Shown here one piece after another: positions 1 to 12,340 of a stretch of DNA of 64,000 bases. The notes beneath the pieces were generated by a model. That model was given only the letters and a program-made list of their open reading frames with translations. It searched no databases and was not told where the DNA came from. This DNA comes from Triticum aestivum (lineage: Eukaryota; Streptophyta; Magnoliopsida; Poales; Poaceae). The position numbers and the translations under genes were made by a program. Position 1 is the stretch's first letter; the number at the start of each line of letters is the position of its first letter. Location: positions 691,623,077 to 691,687,076 of the forward strand of contig NC_057803.1 in the NCBI RefSeq assembly GCF_018294505.1. The letters run 5' to 3'.

Positions 1-186
1 GTGGTGCGTCACCGTGTTAGTGAGGAGGATGCGCACATCCGTCGCTACTTGTTTGCGTTGGAGCACAGGTTCTCCAATACCTGGCAGGTTCTCCAGGGAT
101 CTCACTGGAGCTATGATCCCGTGATGGTTCCTTCTCTCTGGGTGTCCACCGCCCGCGTCGATACCCGTCGTGTGCTAGGGTTTTAG
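1..186 (+). CDS. 3' end of an unknown ORF, cut by the window edge
   Basis: The frame is open from the first base and ends at a TAG at 184-186, giving about 61 residues. The peptide is rich in Trp, Arg and Ser (for example the stretch TWQVLQGSHWSYDP) and ends in RRVLGF. I do not recognise a domain. Codon use is GC-rich, unlike the AT-rich sequence that follows, so it may be the last exon of a gene carried by a transposon together with the B3-like pseudogene downstream. The true start lies outside the window. It could be chance, but the GC shift at the stop codon argues for a real exon. Confidence 0.4.
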   Translation: MVRHRVSEEDAHIRRYLFALEHRFSNTWQVLQGSHWSYDPVMVPSLWVSTARVDTRRVLGF

Positions 187-624
187 TTGTATTAGTGTTG
201 TTATATGTATGATATTATTCGGGATGTATTAGTGATAATATTCGACGATGTACGGACGCATGAGATGATTTACTTTTGCTTATTAAATGCATGCTAATTT
301 GAGTCCTATAAGATATTTTGAAATGTATACCTTGTGTTGCTCAAATAGGATATGTGCTTTCCCAAGTGGCCGATCATGTTTGCAGGTTACACCTCCGAGT
401 GGCCTATGTTTTGCCGGAGTGTTGATTCATTTCCATTCCGGCAAATTTCAGGCGCTCGATATGTTCTATTTTAGCAAAGGTCATGCCGGATTTTTCCGTG
501 AATTTTGGCATGACTTGTGCCAGAATATGTAGGAAATATCGAGTGCCCCGGATTTGTGTGTTGAGTATCCTGGTAGTTGTCTTCGATCGATTTTCAATTA
601 ATTTTTTAACTATGAACATAGGAA
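187..624. other. Spacer between the partial ORF and the B3-like pseudogene
   Basis: AT-rich sequence. The short ORF at 287-532 has no recognisable domain and is opposed by an equally long antisense ORF, so I do not call it. The stretch just before 625 could be the 5' UTR of the next gene. Confidence 0.4.
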
Positions 625-1575
625 ATGTCTGACGACAAAAAGGATTTCGGTATTTGCAAATACTGCAAAGACGAGCGCGGCCTGTGCGATGGAATCTTCC
701 TAGATGATGATAGACGCTTCAGCATCAAGCTAGACGAGAACTTCGAAGTGGATACAGTAAGTCACAACGACAAGTCTTTTTTCGTAATTAAGCATGACAT
801 CTGCTTTATTTGCTTCAACTTATAATATATATTTTTACTATTCTACTAGCGTATCCCCTGCCATGCAAGAGTTTTTGTATTAAGATAGGTTTCAGTCGTA
901 CTATGGAGGTAAAGAAAGTTTACTTGAAGACCGAGCATGGTTATATTTTCCACGCAAAATTATACAATTCAGACAACTACACCTATTTTGGATGCAAAAC
1001 ATGGTGAGCACTATGCAAGACTTATGCATTTGAGCCTGATATGGTTATCACCTTTGATATTCGTCCGGAAGATGATATTAAAGGTAATACCGACATCTGG
1101 GTCGATGTGCAGACGCCTCCAGTTATACCATTATGTGAGTTTCTCAACCATATTTATGTCTTTGATATTGTTTATTCAAAAATAGTTGACAACTAATTTC
1201 TATTGTCAGCTTATTTCCGTTCAAGCAAACATGTCCAGCGCTTGGTAGACATGACCTACTACTGTCCCGGGGCTGAAATAAACTGCGAGGAGCTAAGTCA
1301 TTATGTTTCATGGCTTGCGGATCTTGATACTGTCAAGACAAATTTTCTTCCTGGATTTAGAAATGTTAGTACTGAAAACGTGTGACCAATAGTGTTTGTA
1401 ATGAACTACGGTCACATCTATTTAGGAAAGATGGTAAGATTTTTACTGTTTGTCCTCAGTGCATCTTTTCCATACATTAGTTTTTAAGCTAAACTTCATT
1501 GCTAAGTATGTTACCATACAGTGTTCTTCAACAAGGACTCCCGATGAATTTTGTGCCTTATGGGATTGATACGTA
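625..1575 (+). pseudogene. Decayed B3-domain-like gene, four exon pieces
   Basis: The pieces are 625-756, about 848-1135, 1210-1433 and 1522 to about 1575. They are joined by recognisable GT/AG borders (donors at 757 and 1434, acceptors ending at 1209 and 1521). Exon 1 has a Cys-rich start (ICKYCKDERGLC). Exon 2 has VYLKTEHGYIFHAKLYNS and a conserved-looking acidic stretch ITFDIRPEDDI. Exon 3 has YYCPGAEINCEELSHYVSW. The layout resembles the plant B3-like proteins common in Triticeae repeats; these are DNA-binding in true transcription factors. It is broken by TGA at 1005-1007 and at 1383-1385. Both fit CGA to TGA deamination, and the frame resumes sensibly after each. The 3' end is cut by the LTR starting at 1567. 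Family assignment is from memory of the motif pattern only. Confidence 0.55.
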
Positions 1576-3086
1576 TCTATAACTTATGAAGTATTCATGC
1601 TATTATATTATGCATCTATGATGTTTTATATGCATTATATGCCATTATATATGATTTTTGGGACTAACCTAGAGACCAGTGCCAGTTTCTGTTTTCTCCT
1701 TGTTTTTGAGTTTTATAGAAAAGGAATACCAAACGGAGTCCAATTGACGTGCCAATTTTTGATGATTTTTTATGGACCAAAAGAAGACCACGTAGCATCG
1801 GAGTTGGGCCAGAAGAGTCCCGGGCTGCCCACGAGGGTGGGGGGCACCCACCCCCCTAGGGCGCGCCCCCTATCTCATGGACAGCCCGGAGACCCCCCCT
1901 GACGTGAAACCTACGCCAAAAATTCCTATAAATACAGAAAACTTCGGGAAATAACCCAGATCGGAAGTTCCGTCGCCGCAAGCCTCTGTAGCCACGAGAA
2001 ATCAATCTAGGCCCTCTCCGACACCCTACCGGAGGGGGCTGTCATCATCGGAGGCCATGGAGGAGGATCTCGGAGGGGCCGTCATGGCCGTGAAGGCCAA
2101 GGACCAGAGGGGGAAAGCCATGGAGGAGGAAGCACAAGGGGGAGAACCTCTCCTCCTCTCTCTTGGTGGCACCGGAGTGCCATCGAGAGGGGAATCATCG
2201 CCGCGGTGATCGTCTTCATCAACATCACCATCATCATCATCATCCTCATCTCTTTTACGCGGTCCACTCTCCCGCACCCCACTGTAATCCCTACTTGAAC
2301 ATGGTGCTTTATACCACATGTTATGATCCAATGATGTGTTGCCATCCTATGATGTTTTGAGTAGATATCTTTTGTCTTTGGGTTGATTGATTATCTAGAT
2401 TGGTATGAGTTGTATGTTTTACTTTGATGCTGTCCTATGGTGCCCTCCGTGTCACGCAAGCGTGAGGGATTCCCGTTGTAGGGTGTTTCAATACATTCAT
2501 GATTCGCTTATAGTGGGTTGGTGAGTGACTGAAACACAAACCCGAGTAAGAGGGATTGTTGCGTATAGGAATAAAGAGGACTTGATGCTTTAATGCTATG
2601 GTTGGGTTTTACCTTAATGATCTTTAGTAGTTGCGGATGCTTGCTAGAGTTCCAATCATAAGTGCATATGATCCAAGTAGAGAAAGTATGTTAGCTTATG
2701 CCTCTCCCTCATATGAAACTGTAATAGTGATCACCGGTCTTGTTAACAATTGCCTAGGACAATTCCGCACACCGATCCACCATTATTCCACACTAGCTAT
2801 TTATATTATTTAGTAATATATTCTAACTTTATGATAACAGCAACTACTTTTATATTTTATCTTTCCGATATCATACAAAGTTATCCTCTCCATACCCACA
2901 ACGTAGTTTTATTTCTTGTTGCTAGTTGGAAGCAAACCTTCTGTGTACGTAGAGTCGTATCAGTGGAAGATAGGGCTTGTGAGAATATTGATCTTACCTT
3001 TAGCTCCTTGTGGGTTAGACACTCCATACTTATCACTTCCACCTTTGGGAATTGCTACAGTAGCTCCCTGCACTTGGGGATTATCA
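1567..3086 (+). repeat. 5' LTR, about 1.52 kb
   Basis: It starts TGATACGTATC and ends GGATTATCA, so it has TG...CA termini. It shares the opening TGATACGT and the later phrase TCAAACGGAGTCCAA with the solo LTR at 51758-53290, so the two families are related but not identical. A GC-rich block lies at 1810-2200. Confidence 0.7.
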
Positions 3087-3096
3087 AGCTCTTTTC

Positions 3097-3114
3097 TGGC
3101 GCCGTTGCCGGGGA
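3097..3114 (+). other. Primer-binding-type site after the 5' LTR
   Basis: TGGCGCCGTTGCCGGGGA begins 10 bp after the LTR end. The position and TGGCGCC start fit a Gypsy-type primer-binding site. The 10-bp offset from the LTR is larger than usual. Confidence 0.6.
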
Positions 3115-3539
3115 GCAATAGCATGGGGTTGATATTCTCGTGTGTGCTTGTTTGCTTTCTTCACTAAGTAGATTTTGTTTTTCCTTTTTGTTTCTGTTTA
3201 GTTGTGGGTGAAACATACAAAAAAATTAAAAAGAATGAAAATACCAAAAAATATTTACTTGCCTCTCATGCCTAAAAAAGTTTTTCAAAAAGAGAAGTGA
3301 TTGGAAACTTATGCATTGAAGAAGTGAGGGTCGACCTTGAGCACTTGTGTTCATGCTCACGGAAACAATGTAGAATTTTTCATGGAAGTTTCTCTGTAAA
3401 TAATTATCCCCTTGTATATTTCCATTGTATTATAAAAATAATGTGCCAAGCTTTGGTTTTAGTATGATAAGATTGCTTGCTTACTATGTGCAGAACAAAA
3501 ACAGCAACTTTGGCTGTAGTGCATGAATTTACATTTTTT

Positions 3540-5600
3540 ACTGGAAAGGCAAATGTGTCTGAAATTTTTTGCACATTACTTCTGTAAAAAAAATTCAAAT
3601 TTTCAAATTTATTTCATAATTTTTGGAGTTACATAAGTTTACTAAACTTCCAGATTACTACAGACTGTCCTGTTCTTGACAGATTCTGTTTTTCGTGTGT
3701 TGTTTGCTTATTTTGATGCATCTATGGCTACTATGTAAGGGTATGAACCATAGATAAGTTGGAATACTGTAGGTTTAACACCAATAAAAATAAAGAATAG
3801 GTTGATTACAGTACCTGAAAGTGGTAGTTTGCTTTATTACACTAACGGATCTCACAAAGTTTTTGTTTAAGTTTTTGTGAACGAAGTGTTTGAAGAACGA
3901 GGAATTACCGATGTGAGAAGAATAAAGAGAGACAAGAGTTCAAGCTTGGGGATGCCCAAGTCACCCCAAGTACATATTTTAAAGGATACTCAAGCATCTA
4001 AGCTTGGGGATGCCCCGGTTGGCATCCTGTCTTTCTTCTTCGACAGATATCGGTATACCTCGGTTTTTGTTTTGTTCACATGATTTGTGTCCTTTGTGTT
4101 TTTATTTTTCTTTAGGAATCATGCTAGTATGAGATAGATCTTCATTGATTTATAGAATACTTCGTGTGCTTCACTTATATCTTTTAAGTATAATCTTATA
4201 GAATTGCTCTTTGTGCTTCAGTTAAATCGTTTGAGTGTGGTTTTATAGAATGCTTCGTGTGCATCACTTATATATTTTGAGCTTGGACATTGGTTAGTCT
4301 ATATTAATTGTAGAATGCTCCATGAACTTCACTTATATCTTTTGGAGTATGAATAATACTATAAATTAAAGTGGGTTTGGAAGAGTGTCAACTTTAGGAA
4401 TTAGTGATCCCACTATCTTGGAGGGTGTTGAATCTTAGTGTGATATTTATGAAAGTGGATTTGGAAGAGTGTCAAATTTAGTTAGTATTCCACTATTTCC
4501 GAAGAGGTTCCAATTGAGTATGAGAGCAAAGTTGTTATCCATGATGCTACTGAAAACTATTATGAGGGAGGAATATATGCTTGTAGGAGTTGCCATAATA
4601 TCAAGTTTCCTCTCTATGTGCTTAAAGTTTTGAAGTTAAACTTGTTTTGCCTTCCTATGCTAGTTGATTCTTGTTCCTATAAATTATGTGCTCACAAAAT
4701 CCCTAGGCATAGTAAGTGGGTTAGATTTAAATATGCTAGTCATATTCTTCATGATACTCTTTTTATGTTTCAACTCTTATCTTTTATGTGAGCATCATTG
4801 AAATCAGCATGCCTAGCTAAAAGGCATTAAAGAAAAGCACTTGTTGGGAGACAAACCAATATTTAACCTTACTGTTTTTGTGTGTCTACATGATTAAGCT
4901 ACTATAGTAATCATGTTTTATAGCTTTTGTTTCAATAAAGTACCAAGTAAGACCTTTGGGAAGACTTGGGTGAGAGTTAATGTGATCTTGCTGTAAAAAT
5001 AGAAACTTTGCGCTCACGAGATTAGCTGAAATTTTTTACAGAAGAGAGATTTTGAGTTGATTCTTTTGTCAGAAGATTAATAGAGAAATTACTCACGTCT
5101 ACCAATTTATTTCCTAATTTTTGGAGTAGCAGAAGTATGGTTATTGTTCAGATCATTACAGGCTGTTCTGTTTCTGACAGATTCTGTTTTCATCGCATAG
5201 TTTGCTTGTTTTCTAGTTTCTATGACTTATATTTTGCAATTTAATTTGTAGAAATGATATGGTACAGTAGGCATTGTGTGAAAACAATTATGAACCTTGT
5301 CTTTTAAAGCACCAAAGTGAATGGTTTACTCTTTATCATACTAACCTATCTCACGAAGTTCCATTAAGTTTTGTGTGGTTGAAGTTTTCAAGTTTTGGGT
5401 GAGATATCGATAGGAGGAGAATAAGGAGTGGGAAGACCCTAAGCTTGGGCATGCCCAAGGCACCCCAAGGTAATATTAAAGGAAGACTCAAGTGCCAAAC
5501 TTGGGGATGCCCCGGAAGGCATCTCCTCTTTCGTCTTCAAAACTATCGGTATACCTTACCCGGAGCTATATTTTTATTCATCACATGATATGTGTTTTGC
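3540..5600 (+). repeat. Two diverged copies of one module inside the non-coding interior
   Basis: The module at about 3650-4090 reappears at about 5150-5590. Shared landmarks in the same order are TGACAGATTCTGTTTT, a CTAAC..ATCTCAC motif, AAGCTTGGG(G/C)ATGCCCAAG, a CACCCCAAG segment, CTTGGGGATGCCCCGG and ATCGGTATACCT. Spacing is about 1.5 kb. The stretch between (4100-4980) has its own short direct repeats around TTCACTTATATCTTTT. Confidence 0.75.
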
Positions 5601-6923
5601 TTGGAGCGTATTTTCAATTTTACTTGCTGTTTGAATAAAATCATTGGATCTTAAATAAAAAAAGGGAACCCTCCCATGGCTAGTTAATTATTTGACTACT
5701 CAGTGTCTTTCACTCATATCTTTTGGAGTAGTTTGTCATTTACTCATGTGCTTCATGTATATCCTATGAGTAAATGGGGGAATGAATTGAATGTCATAAA
5801 TCTGAATTTATATATGTTTCATATTCTTATAACATGGATAGTAATGACTTCACATATAAATAGTATGAGGCATAAAAGTTGTTGAGAGTTCATAAACGTA
5901 GTTTTGGTCATCGTTGCAATTAATAGGAAATAATAAGAAAAGAGAGGTTCACATACAAATATATTATCTTGGACATCTTTTATGATTGTGAAGCACTCAT
6001 GAAGTATGACATGCTAAAAGAGTTGACGTTGGACAAGGAAGACAATGTAATGGTTTATGTTTTCTCATATCTCAGGTAAAGTACATTGCCATTGACCTTC
6101 CAAACATGTTGAGCCTGCCTTTCCCCCTCATGCTAGCCAAATTCCTTGCACCAAGTAGAGATACTACTTGTGCTTCCAAATAACCTTAAACCCAGTTTTG
6201 CCATGAGAGTCCACCATACCTACCTATGGATTGAGTAAGATCCTTCAAGTAGGTTGTCATGTTGCAGGCAATAAAAGTTTCTATCTAAATATGTATGACT
6301 TATTAGTGCAGAGAAAATAAGCTTTATACGATCTTGTTGTGGAAGCAATAAAAGCGACGGACGGCATAATAAAGGTCCACATACAAGGGGCAATATAAAG
6401 TGACGTTCTTTTGCATTAAGATTTTGTGCATCCAACCCTAAACGCACATGACGACCTCTGCTTCCCTCTGCAAAGGGCCTATCTTTTACGTTATGTTTTT
6501 ACTTTATGCTTGAGTCAAGGTGATCTTCACCTTTCCCTTTTTCATTTTATCCTTTGGCAAGCTCCTTGTGTTTGAAAGATCTTGATATATATATCCAACT
6601 GGATGTAAGTTAGCATGGACTATTATTGTTGACATCACCTAAAGGTGAATACGTTGGGAGGCAACAGAATAAGCCCCTATCTTTCTCAGTGTCCGGTCGA
6701 AACTCCATAACCACAAGTATAGCGTGTGTGTTAAAAATTTATATCTAGCTTTAATGACTTATCCTTTTTGCCTGAAACCCGGAGAATTCGGAATGACCAC
6801 CCCGACAATCCAGGCATGCGTGGGATGTGGAACAACTTTCAATGAGTTGCATATTCGCCACGTGTCCATCAGATGTGAACCGCCAGGGGCACCTGCGTAA
6901 TTGCGTTGTGTTGTCTCTATCCT

Positions 6924-6930
6924 TATAAAT
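6924..6930 (+). promoter_or_regulatory. TATA-like box before the leader ORF
   Basis: TATAAAT lies 81 bp upstream of the ATG at 7011. It follows a CACGTG-containing GC-rich stretch at 6860-6890 and precedes a pyrimidine-rich leader (CTTCTTCCTCCTTCTCC). This is the usual plant core promoter layout. Confidence 0.5.
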
Positions 6931-7010
6931 GCCTGTCTTGTCTCGGTCAAAATCCTTCTTCCTCCTTCTCCATCTCTCGCAAACCCTAGCACCTAAGCTA
7001 GCTCTCGACG

Positions 7011-7100
7011 ATGCCGACGACGAAGCGCTTGGCTGCCGCGACTTCCTCGACGCCGTCCTCACGCCGACCGTGGACCTCGCCTTCTCCGCCGTCGCCGTAG
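7011..7100 (+). CDS. Small leader ORF, 29 residues, Ser/Pro/Thr rich
   Basis: The ORF begins MPTTKRLAAATSSTP and stops at TAG 7098-7100. The same frame then stays open to about 7226, so the TAG may be secondary. It sits directly behind the TATA-like box and just upstream of the gag-like ORF. No domain is recognised. It may be the first exon of the element's transcript or an upstream ORF. Confidence 0.35.
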   Translation: MPTTKRLAAATSSTPSSRRPWTSPSPPSP

Positions 7101-7656
7101 GTGTCTTCCGTCGCCAAGTTAGGGCACGGGATATCGAACTGCTCGGCATCCATCTTCGCTCCGTCTAGCAGTTCTTCGTGTGGTAATAAAAGTTTACTTT
7201 TTACCGTCTTTTTGATCCGATAGATTCATCCCTTCCTACCAAAAGTGGTCTCTAGATCTTCGAACATGGATCTATCTCTTTCTGCATCTCATATTCTGCC
7301 TAGTATATTCACTTATGCTTCTTCACAAGTTATATTCCTCACTTGTACTTATTCTTGGATTTGTACAACTCTGGAACCAACTCTCATCATATAAGTGAAT
7401 GTCTTCGCATTATGAGATCAATGTCTTCAAACTGATTTATCTTCAAAATCTTATGAGAATGCATATGACCTCGTCCCCTTCCCTCGCACCTTTAATGCTG
7501 TCACACGTACATGTCCGTAGGAGAATCCTTGGTTCTCATAGTCTGCATTCGTTTGCAGAGTTCTTGCAGAGTCACATCAACTCACCTGAAGCGAGTTCCT
7601 GTCAGTCCAGCCGTTTGAAGCCTTTGAAAGTACTGAAGCCTTTCAGTTTACACTTC

Positions 7657-10600
7657 ATGGCAACAGGAAAATCAGCAAGAAAGGGAGGCAGACAGCGTCG
7701 TGGTGACACCTCCAAGGACTTACCTCCAGATTTGCATGAGATGTACAAAACTGATCCAGAAGAAACCTACACTGAACGCAAGAATCGAATCCAATGGATT
7801 CGAAGATATTGGGCAGAAGAGTGGTTCAGATATCGCTTTATCACCAAGGAATATGCAGAGAAGAATGCCATCAAGGCACCCTGGAATGATATTCTGTACA
7901 GAAATCTTCCACCCAGGAATCATGCTGAAGCTATTGAGCAAGGCTTCTATCCTTGCATGGTGCGCGGACCACATCCTGAGAATGCTGACCCATCTTCACT
8001 GCTCTGGTGTCGTGAAGACAATCTATTCAAGCGCAACTACCAGTTCGCCAAAAACTCAGCTGCAATAAACAAGAAGGATCTAGGGCTTGACTTCAACCCT
8101 GGTCCCTCCGCACCTCAGGATGATGGCACCCCTGAAGCCAATGAAAACAGGATTGGCCCCTTCTACAACCTTGCTGGCCTCATCACTCACATCACTGTTC
8201 AAGGTGCCAAAGTGGATCATTCTGATGATGTTGATGCTGACACTGACGAAGCTCCACCTCCTCTTCCAAAGCCTAAGAAGCAAAAGAAGACTAAAGCTTC
8301 AAAATCATCTGCTGCTCCAAAAGCTTCAAGAGTGAAGCCATTGGCAACTGCCCCTTCTGCACCAAGCAATAACTCTGAAGATCTCTCTCGCATCTCCAAG
8401 AGGCGTGAGAAGCCTCAGAAGACACCAGTTCAGAAACTGAGTCATGCACTGACGCCTGCAGCCATTCTGAGGAATGAAACTGAACCCATTGACATGTCTT
8501 CTGATGAAGAATTTGGTGAAGATGCTCTGGAACAGCTGATCAAGAGCAAGCAAGAGGCGGACATCTTCAACGATCTGCCCCTCTTTGATGTAAGCATTCT
8601 GAAGAACTTCATTGATGAGTGGTTTGATAACCAAGATCTCAGCTTTGATGACCTTCAGCTTCCCATTGGCGTCAGCGTTGCTTTCCAAGGCGCCATTGCT
8701 CCTGAGCTTGCTCTGGCTCAGCACATAATTGAACTGAAGCGAAATATCGACTTCGAGAAGGAACAGTTCAAGAAGCATGTCGCCAGGCTGAATGTGGCTA
8801 ATGTGCAAAAGTTCAAGGTGATGCTCAATGACCTCAAGGAGTCGTTTCCGAAGGAACGCGAGGAAGCCAAAGGCTCAAGAGAGCGCATGAAATCACTTGT
8901 TGACAAATGCGTTCAAGCCTACAATGAAGTTGAGAAGCGCAAGGCACTTGGCCGCCCTGGCATTGACCCCTCAATGGCTGCCAAGAAAAAGAAGTCATCT
9001 GAAGCCCACACTAAAGCACCACGGCAGGAAGAACCACACATTGTCTTCCCTGCCAGCATGCGCGGCTCGAAGCCCAAGGCTCCTTCAGTGGCTTCTGAAT
9101 AGAAGAAAACCAAGGCAGCTGAAGCCGAAGCCAGGAAGCGGAAAACCAAGCGCACCACTGATGAAGAACCACCCCCTAAGAAGAGAAAAACCAGGAGAAG
9201 AGAACGGGCTACTCCCACAGAGCCCCTTGTTGTTGAACCCCTTGCATTTGTTCCCCCTCTGTCTTCAAACCAAGAGCGTCGCATGATTGTTCATGAGCCT
9301 GCTTCCACAGAGGCTCCTGAAGCTCAAGAAGTTCCAGTCGTCGACCCCATCGCGACTGAAGATATTGCTCAAGATGATGTAGTTCTTCCTCAGATCGAAC
9401 GCCCAACGGTATCATCGCCTGTTCGAACGAACAATGAGCTTATCAACATTGGTCATCCTTTGACGCCAATATCACAAGATGCATCGTGGGCTGATCGCCC
9501 CCAGCAAGCTACCCCACCTCAAGCCTCACCAAGTACACCCCAGCCATCATCTGTGCCCGTCATCAGCCACATGTCAAATGATGACAACTACATGGAGACT
9601 TCACCATCACCAAAGGCGTCGCCTGTACTCCAACGGCTTCGCAATGGCTTGATGACATCCGTCTCCATGACCACCATCACAGAAGAGGGCTCCAACTTGT
9701 CAAGCTTAGTGGCACGTCAAGTGTTCCCTGAAGACAATCCTTCTGTGATGGTCCCTGCGTCTGAAGCCAATGCTGCTGAAGACCCTTCGGCTGCATCAGC
9801 CGGAGTAACACAAGAAGAAGAGCGTGTCGCTACTCCCCCTACAACACAAGAAGAAGTGCATGATGAAAACCAGTCTGTGCTAGAACCTCCAGCTACTCTA
9901 GTGGAGGGTGAGAATACTGAGGCTGCCACAAATGACATTCTTGAAGCCAATGACGTTGTCATGGACGAAGCCAATGTGGAGCCTACAGTGGTCAATGCAC
10001 CAGTGGCCAATGAAGCCAATGAAGCCCATCAAGCAGATGAAGTCAATGCCGCACCCGTCGCCAATCTGCAGCCTGAAGTTAATGCCACTGCTCTTGTTCC
10101 GCCTCCAAGGCCACATACTATCGAGCAAGCATACAACTATGGCCAGCTTGTCACTGTCAGATGGCCTATTATGATTCCTCCACCTGCTCCTGGTCCTCAA
10201 TTTGACTACCATGTCGAGAACAGGCCTCAGGTTCAGAAGCCAAAGCCAAGACTGCCCAGATTTCTAGGTACTGCCACTTCACCAGGATCCTTCAGTGTCA
10301 ATGGCTTCATTGCACACAACACCTTCTTCGATAGCGATAAGAACCGCTACACCAAGCCCAAGATTTCATCTGATCGGTTCTGGAGTTATCAGCAGCGCAG
10401 CTACTTTTCATGCATACTGTACAACCAAGGCCACATATTTCTGCATATGCGCCTTGTACTGAAGCCATAGCTGGCCTGCCCTGCTTGGAAGAAGCTCTCG
10501 ATTGCTTCAGAGAGTCTGGCTTACTACATTTTGTCACTGACAAGGAGCACTGGAATTAAGAGTTGCTGCTCCAATTCTACGCCACTCTGCATATCAGAGG

Positions 10601-11815
10601 CTACAACAGGGATCCGAAGACTTGGGTCCTTGAGTGGATGACCGGAAATGTCCATCATGAAGCCAAAGCATTTGATGCCATTGAGCTTACTGGCCTGCCC
10701 ACTCCAGGTGATCTCTATGAGCCTGGTTGTCAGCTTCACACTGCTGCTGTGGAAAGCATCTTTCACAAGCCTGAACCCAACATGAGCCAGATGCTGAGCA
10801 TGATGAAGTCATTGCCTCCAGATGCAAAATATCCTAAGGAGTTCTTTGTTGAAGACCTTGAGTATCTGCCTCGCATGATTTATCACATCATAAGGCGAAC
10901 TCTCTGGCCTATCAAAGGACAATCTCCACAGGCTAAGCTAGAAGGTGTAATGAAAACATTGGTCTTCCATATTCTTCATGGCAAAAGCTTCAATGCACAA
11001 GATTTCTTCATCCGCCAACTTGCTGCATCAGGGTCTGACATCTTTGGCTTGAAGTTCTATGCTCCATGGATCATGCGTCTGATCAAGCTTCACACTGCCT
11101 TCAACTATCAGCCATCTGCACGCAACCACATTGTCTTCTTGCCAGATGTTGATATGTCTGTTGAAGCCATCTATCCAGAGCCTGACAAAGAGCCACTTTA
11201 TCTTCATAATGTTAATCGTCAGAGCTTCACTCAGCCCATTGAAGGTGTGCTGGCTGCCACTCGAGTCTATCCGTTGGCTGGTACTACACGTGCACCTCAC
11301 TGTGCCCCAACTGAAGCCACTAACAGCGCAATTGCTCAACGACCTCGAAAGCGATCTCGTGTTCTCAATGACTGAGAGCTTCTCGTTGGCCTGCATCAGA
11401 AACAGGATAGGCATCATGATTGGCTCAAGCGCCAGATGCAGAGCATCATGACTGACGTCAATCGCATTCGCAACCTTCCAACCAAGAATGCCTTTGTCGC
11501 GCATGAAACCTGTCGACGCACATGGAAAGGGCTGAAACTTATGTGTGCTGAGGAAGATCTTCAGGACGATGGCTTCTCAGAATGATTCAAGTTTGATTCC
11601 ACTCCGCCCAGAAATGTTGTTCTGCAGCGCACTCCATCTCTTGAAGACTCAGAGTTGTCCTCTTCTGCTGCAACTGTGAATGCACGAGTGATCGATGATC
11701 AAGATGATGCTACTTTGCCACCTCCAACACGCATCGACACTGCTCCAAGTTCGTCTGCACCACCAAACCTCGACACCAACCCTGCATCTTCTCCTACTCC
11801 TTCTGGGAACGAGTA
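7657..11815 (+). pseudogene. Gag-like / plant transposon-protein-like ORF, degenerate
   Basis: I chose ATG 7657 (MATGKSARKG) because a low-complexity leader precedes it; the frame opens earlier at 7399. The first 1.4 kb encodes a basic N-terminus and a Trp/Arg-rich region (RYWAEEWFRYRF), then acidic and Lys-rich stretches. The middle (9283-10300) is Pro/Glu/Ala-rich low complexity. The C-terminal part (10563-11375) is globular, with FIELTG-like and PTPGDLYEPG motifs followed by KFYAPWIMRLIKLH. This arrangement resembles the 'putative plant transposon protein' domain found in non-autonomous plant elements. Breaks: TAG 9100-9102, TAA 10558-10560, TGA 11373-11375 and TGA near 11583, plus a frame change (frame 1 to frame 3) between about 10420 and 10460. 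The frame reads sensibly again after each break. Confidence 0.6.
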
Positions 11816-12326
11816 GCGGCTCAATGTCTTCAACCCTTTTTGGTCCTTACTAACAAAAGGGGGAGAAGCTATGAGTTGATAGTCTTCAAGCGGGTTCATA
11901 TGGGCGGTTGCACTACATTTTTCCTAGTGTTTACAACTCTTCCTTTTGATACATTTGGTTCTCTGAGTTGTAACACTTAAACTCGATGGTTGTCTGCTAC
12001 TTATTTGCTATCTTTTGATGCGATGATAAATTCCGCATGTGCGATGATAACTTCCGCACTTAAATCATTTCGCAGACATCCATTTTTCATTATGCATGTC
12101 ATTATCTTCGTTACATCGAATCATGCATGATGAATTGTCTTCATAGGTTAAAGAGGATCTCCACAAGTAGAACCTTCCATGTGCATTTGTATTCCAAAAG
12201 CAAATTATTTATATGCACATCTTCAGGGGGAGCCTTTTGCCACTTACGAAGACAATTCATCATCCTTTACAATTTCACATATCTTTATCCCCGTTGAAAA
12301 CTTCAATCAGTTTGTCATCAATCACC

Positions 12327-12340
12327 AAAAAGGGGGAGAT
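12327..12340 (+). other. Polypurine tract
   Basis: AAAAGGGGGAGAT abuts the LTR start at 12341, as expected for plus-strand priming. Two similar purine tracts occur upstream, near 11863 and 12225. Confidence 0.75.

Larger units (their letters stand above)
1567..6738 (+). mobile_element. Non-autonomous LTR retrotransposon, 5' LTR plus interior, 3' truncated
   Basis: A long LTR beginning TGATACGTATC is followed by a primer-binding-type segment and about 3.6 kb without coding capacity. The interior has the repeated phrase CTTGGGGATGCCCAAG that I associate with high-copy non-coding Triticeae Gypsy-type elements. No gag or pol motif is visible on either strand. The interior stops near 6738 with no 3' LTR; a different element follows. 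Short ORFs here (2082-2345 minus, 3877-4083 plus and others) are repeat-derived and have no domain. The element probably moved using proteins from a related autonomous family. The exact family name cannot be assigned without a search. Confidence 0.75.

Noticed and set aside
2082..2345. Overlapping ORFs on both strands with Asp/His-rich runs
   Set aside because: They come from CATCAT-type simple repeat in the LTR; no domain, and equal length on both strands.
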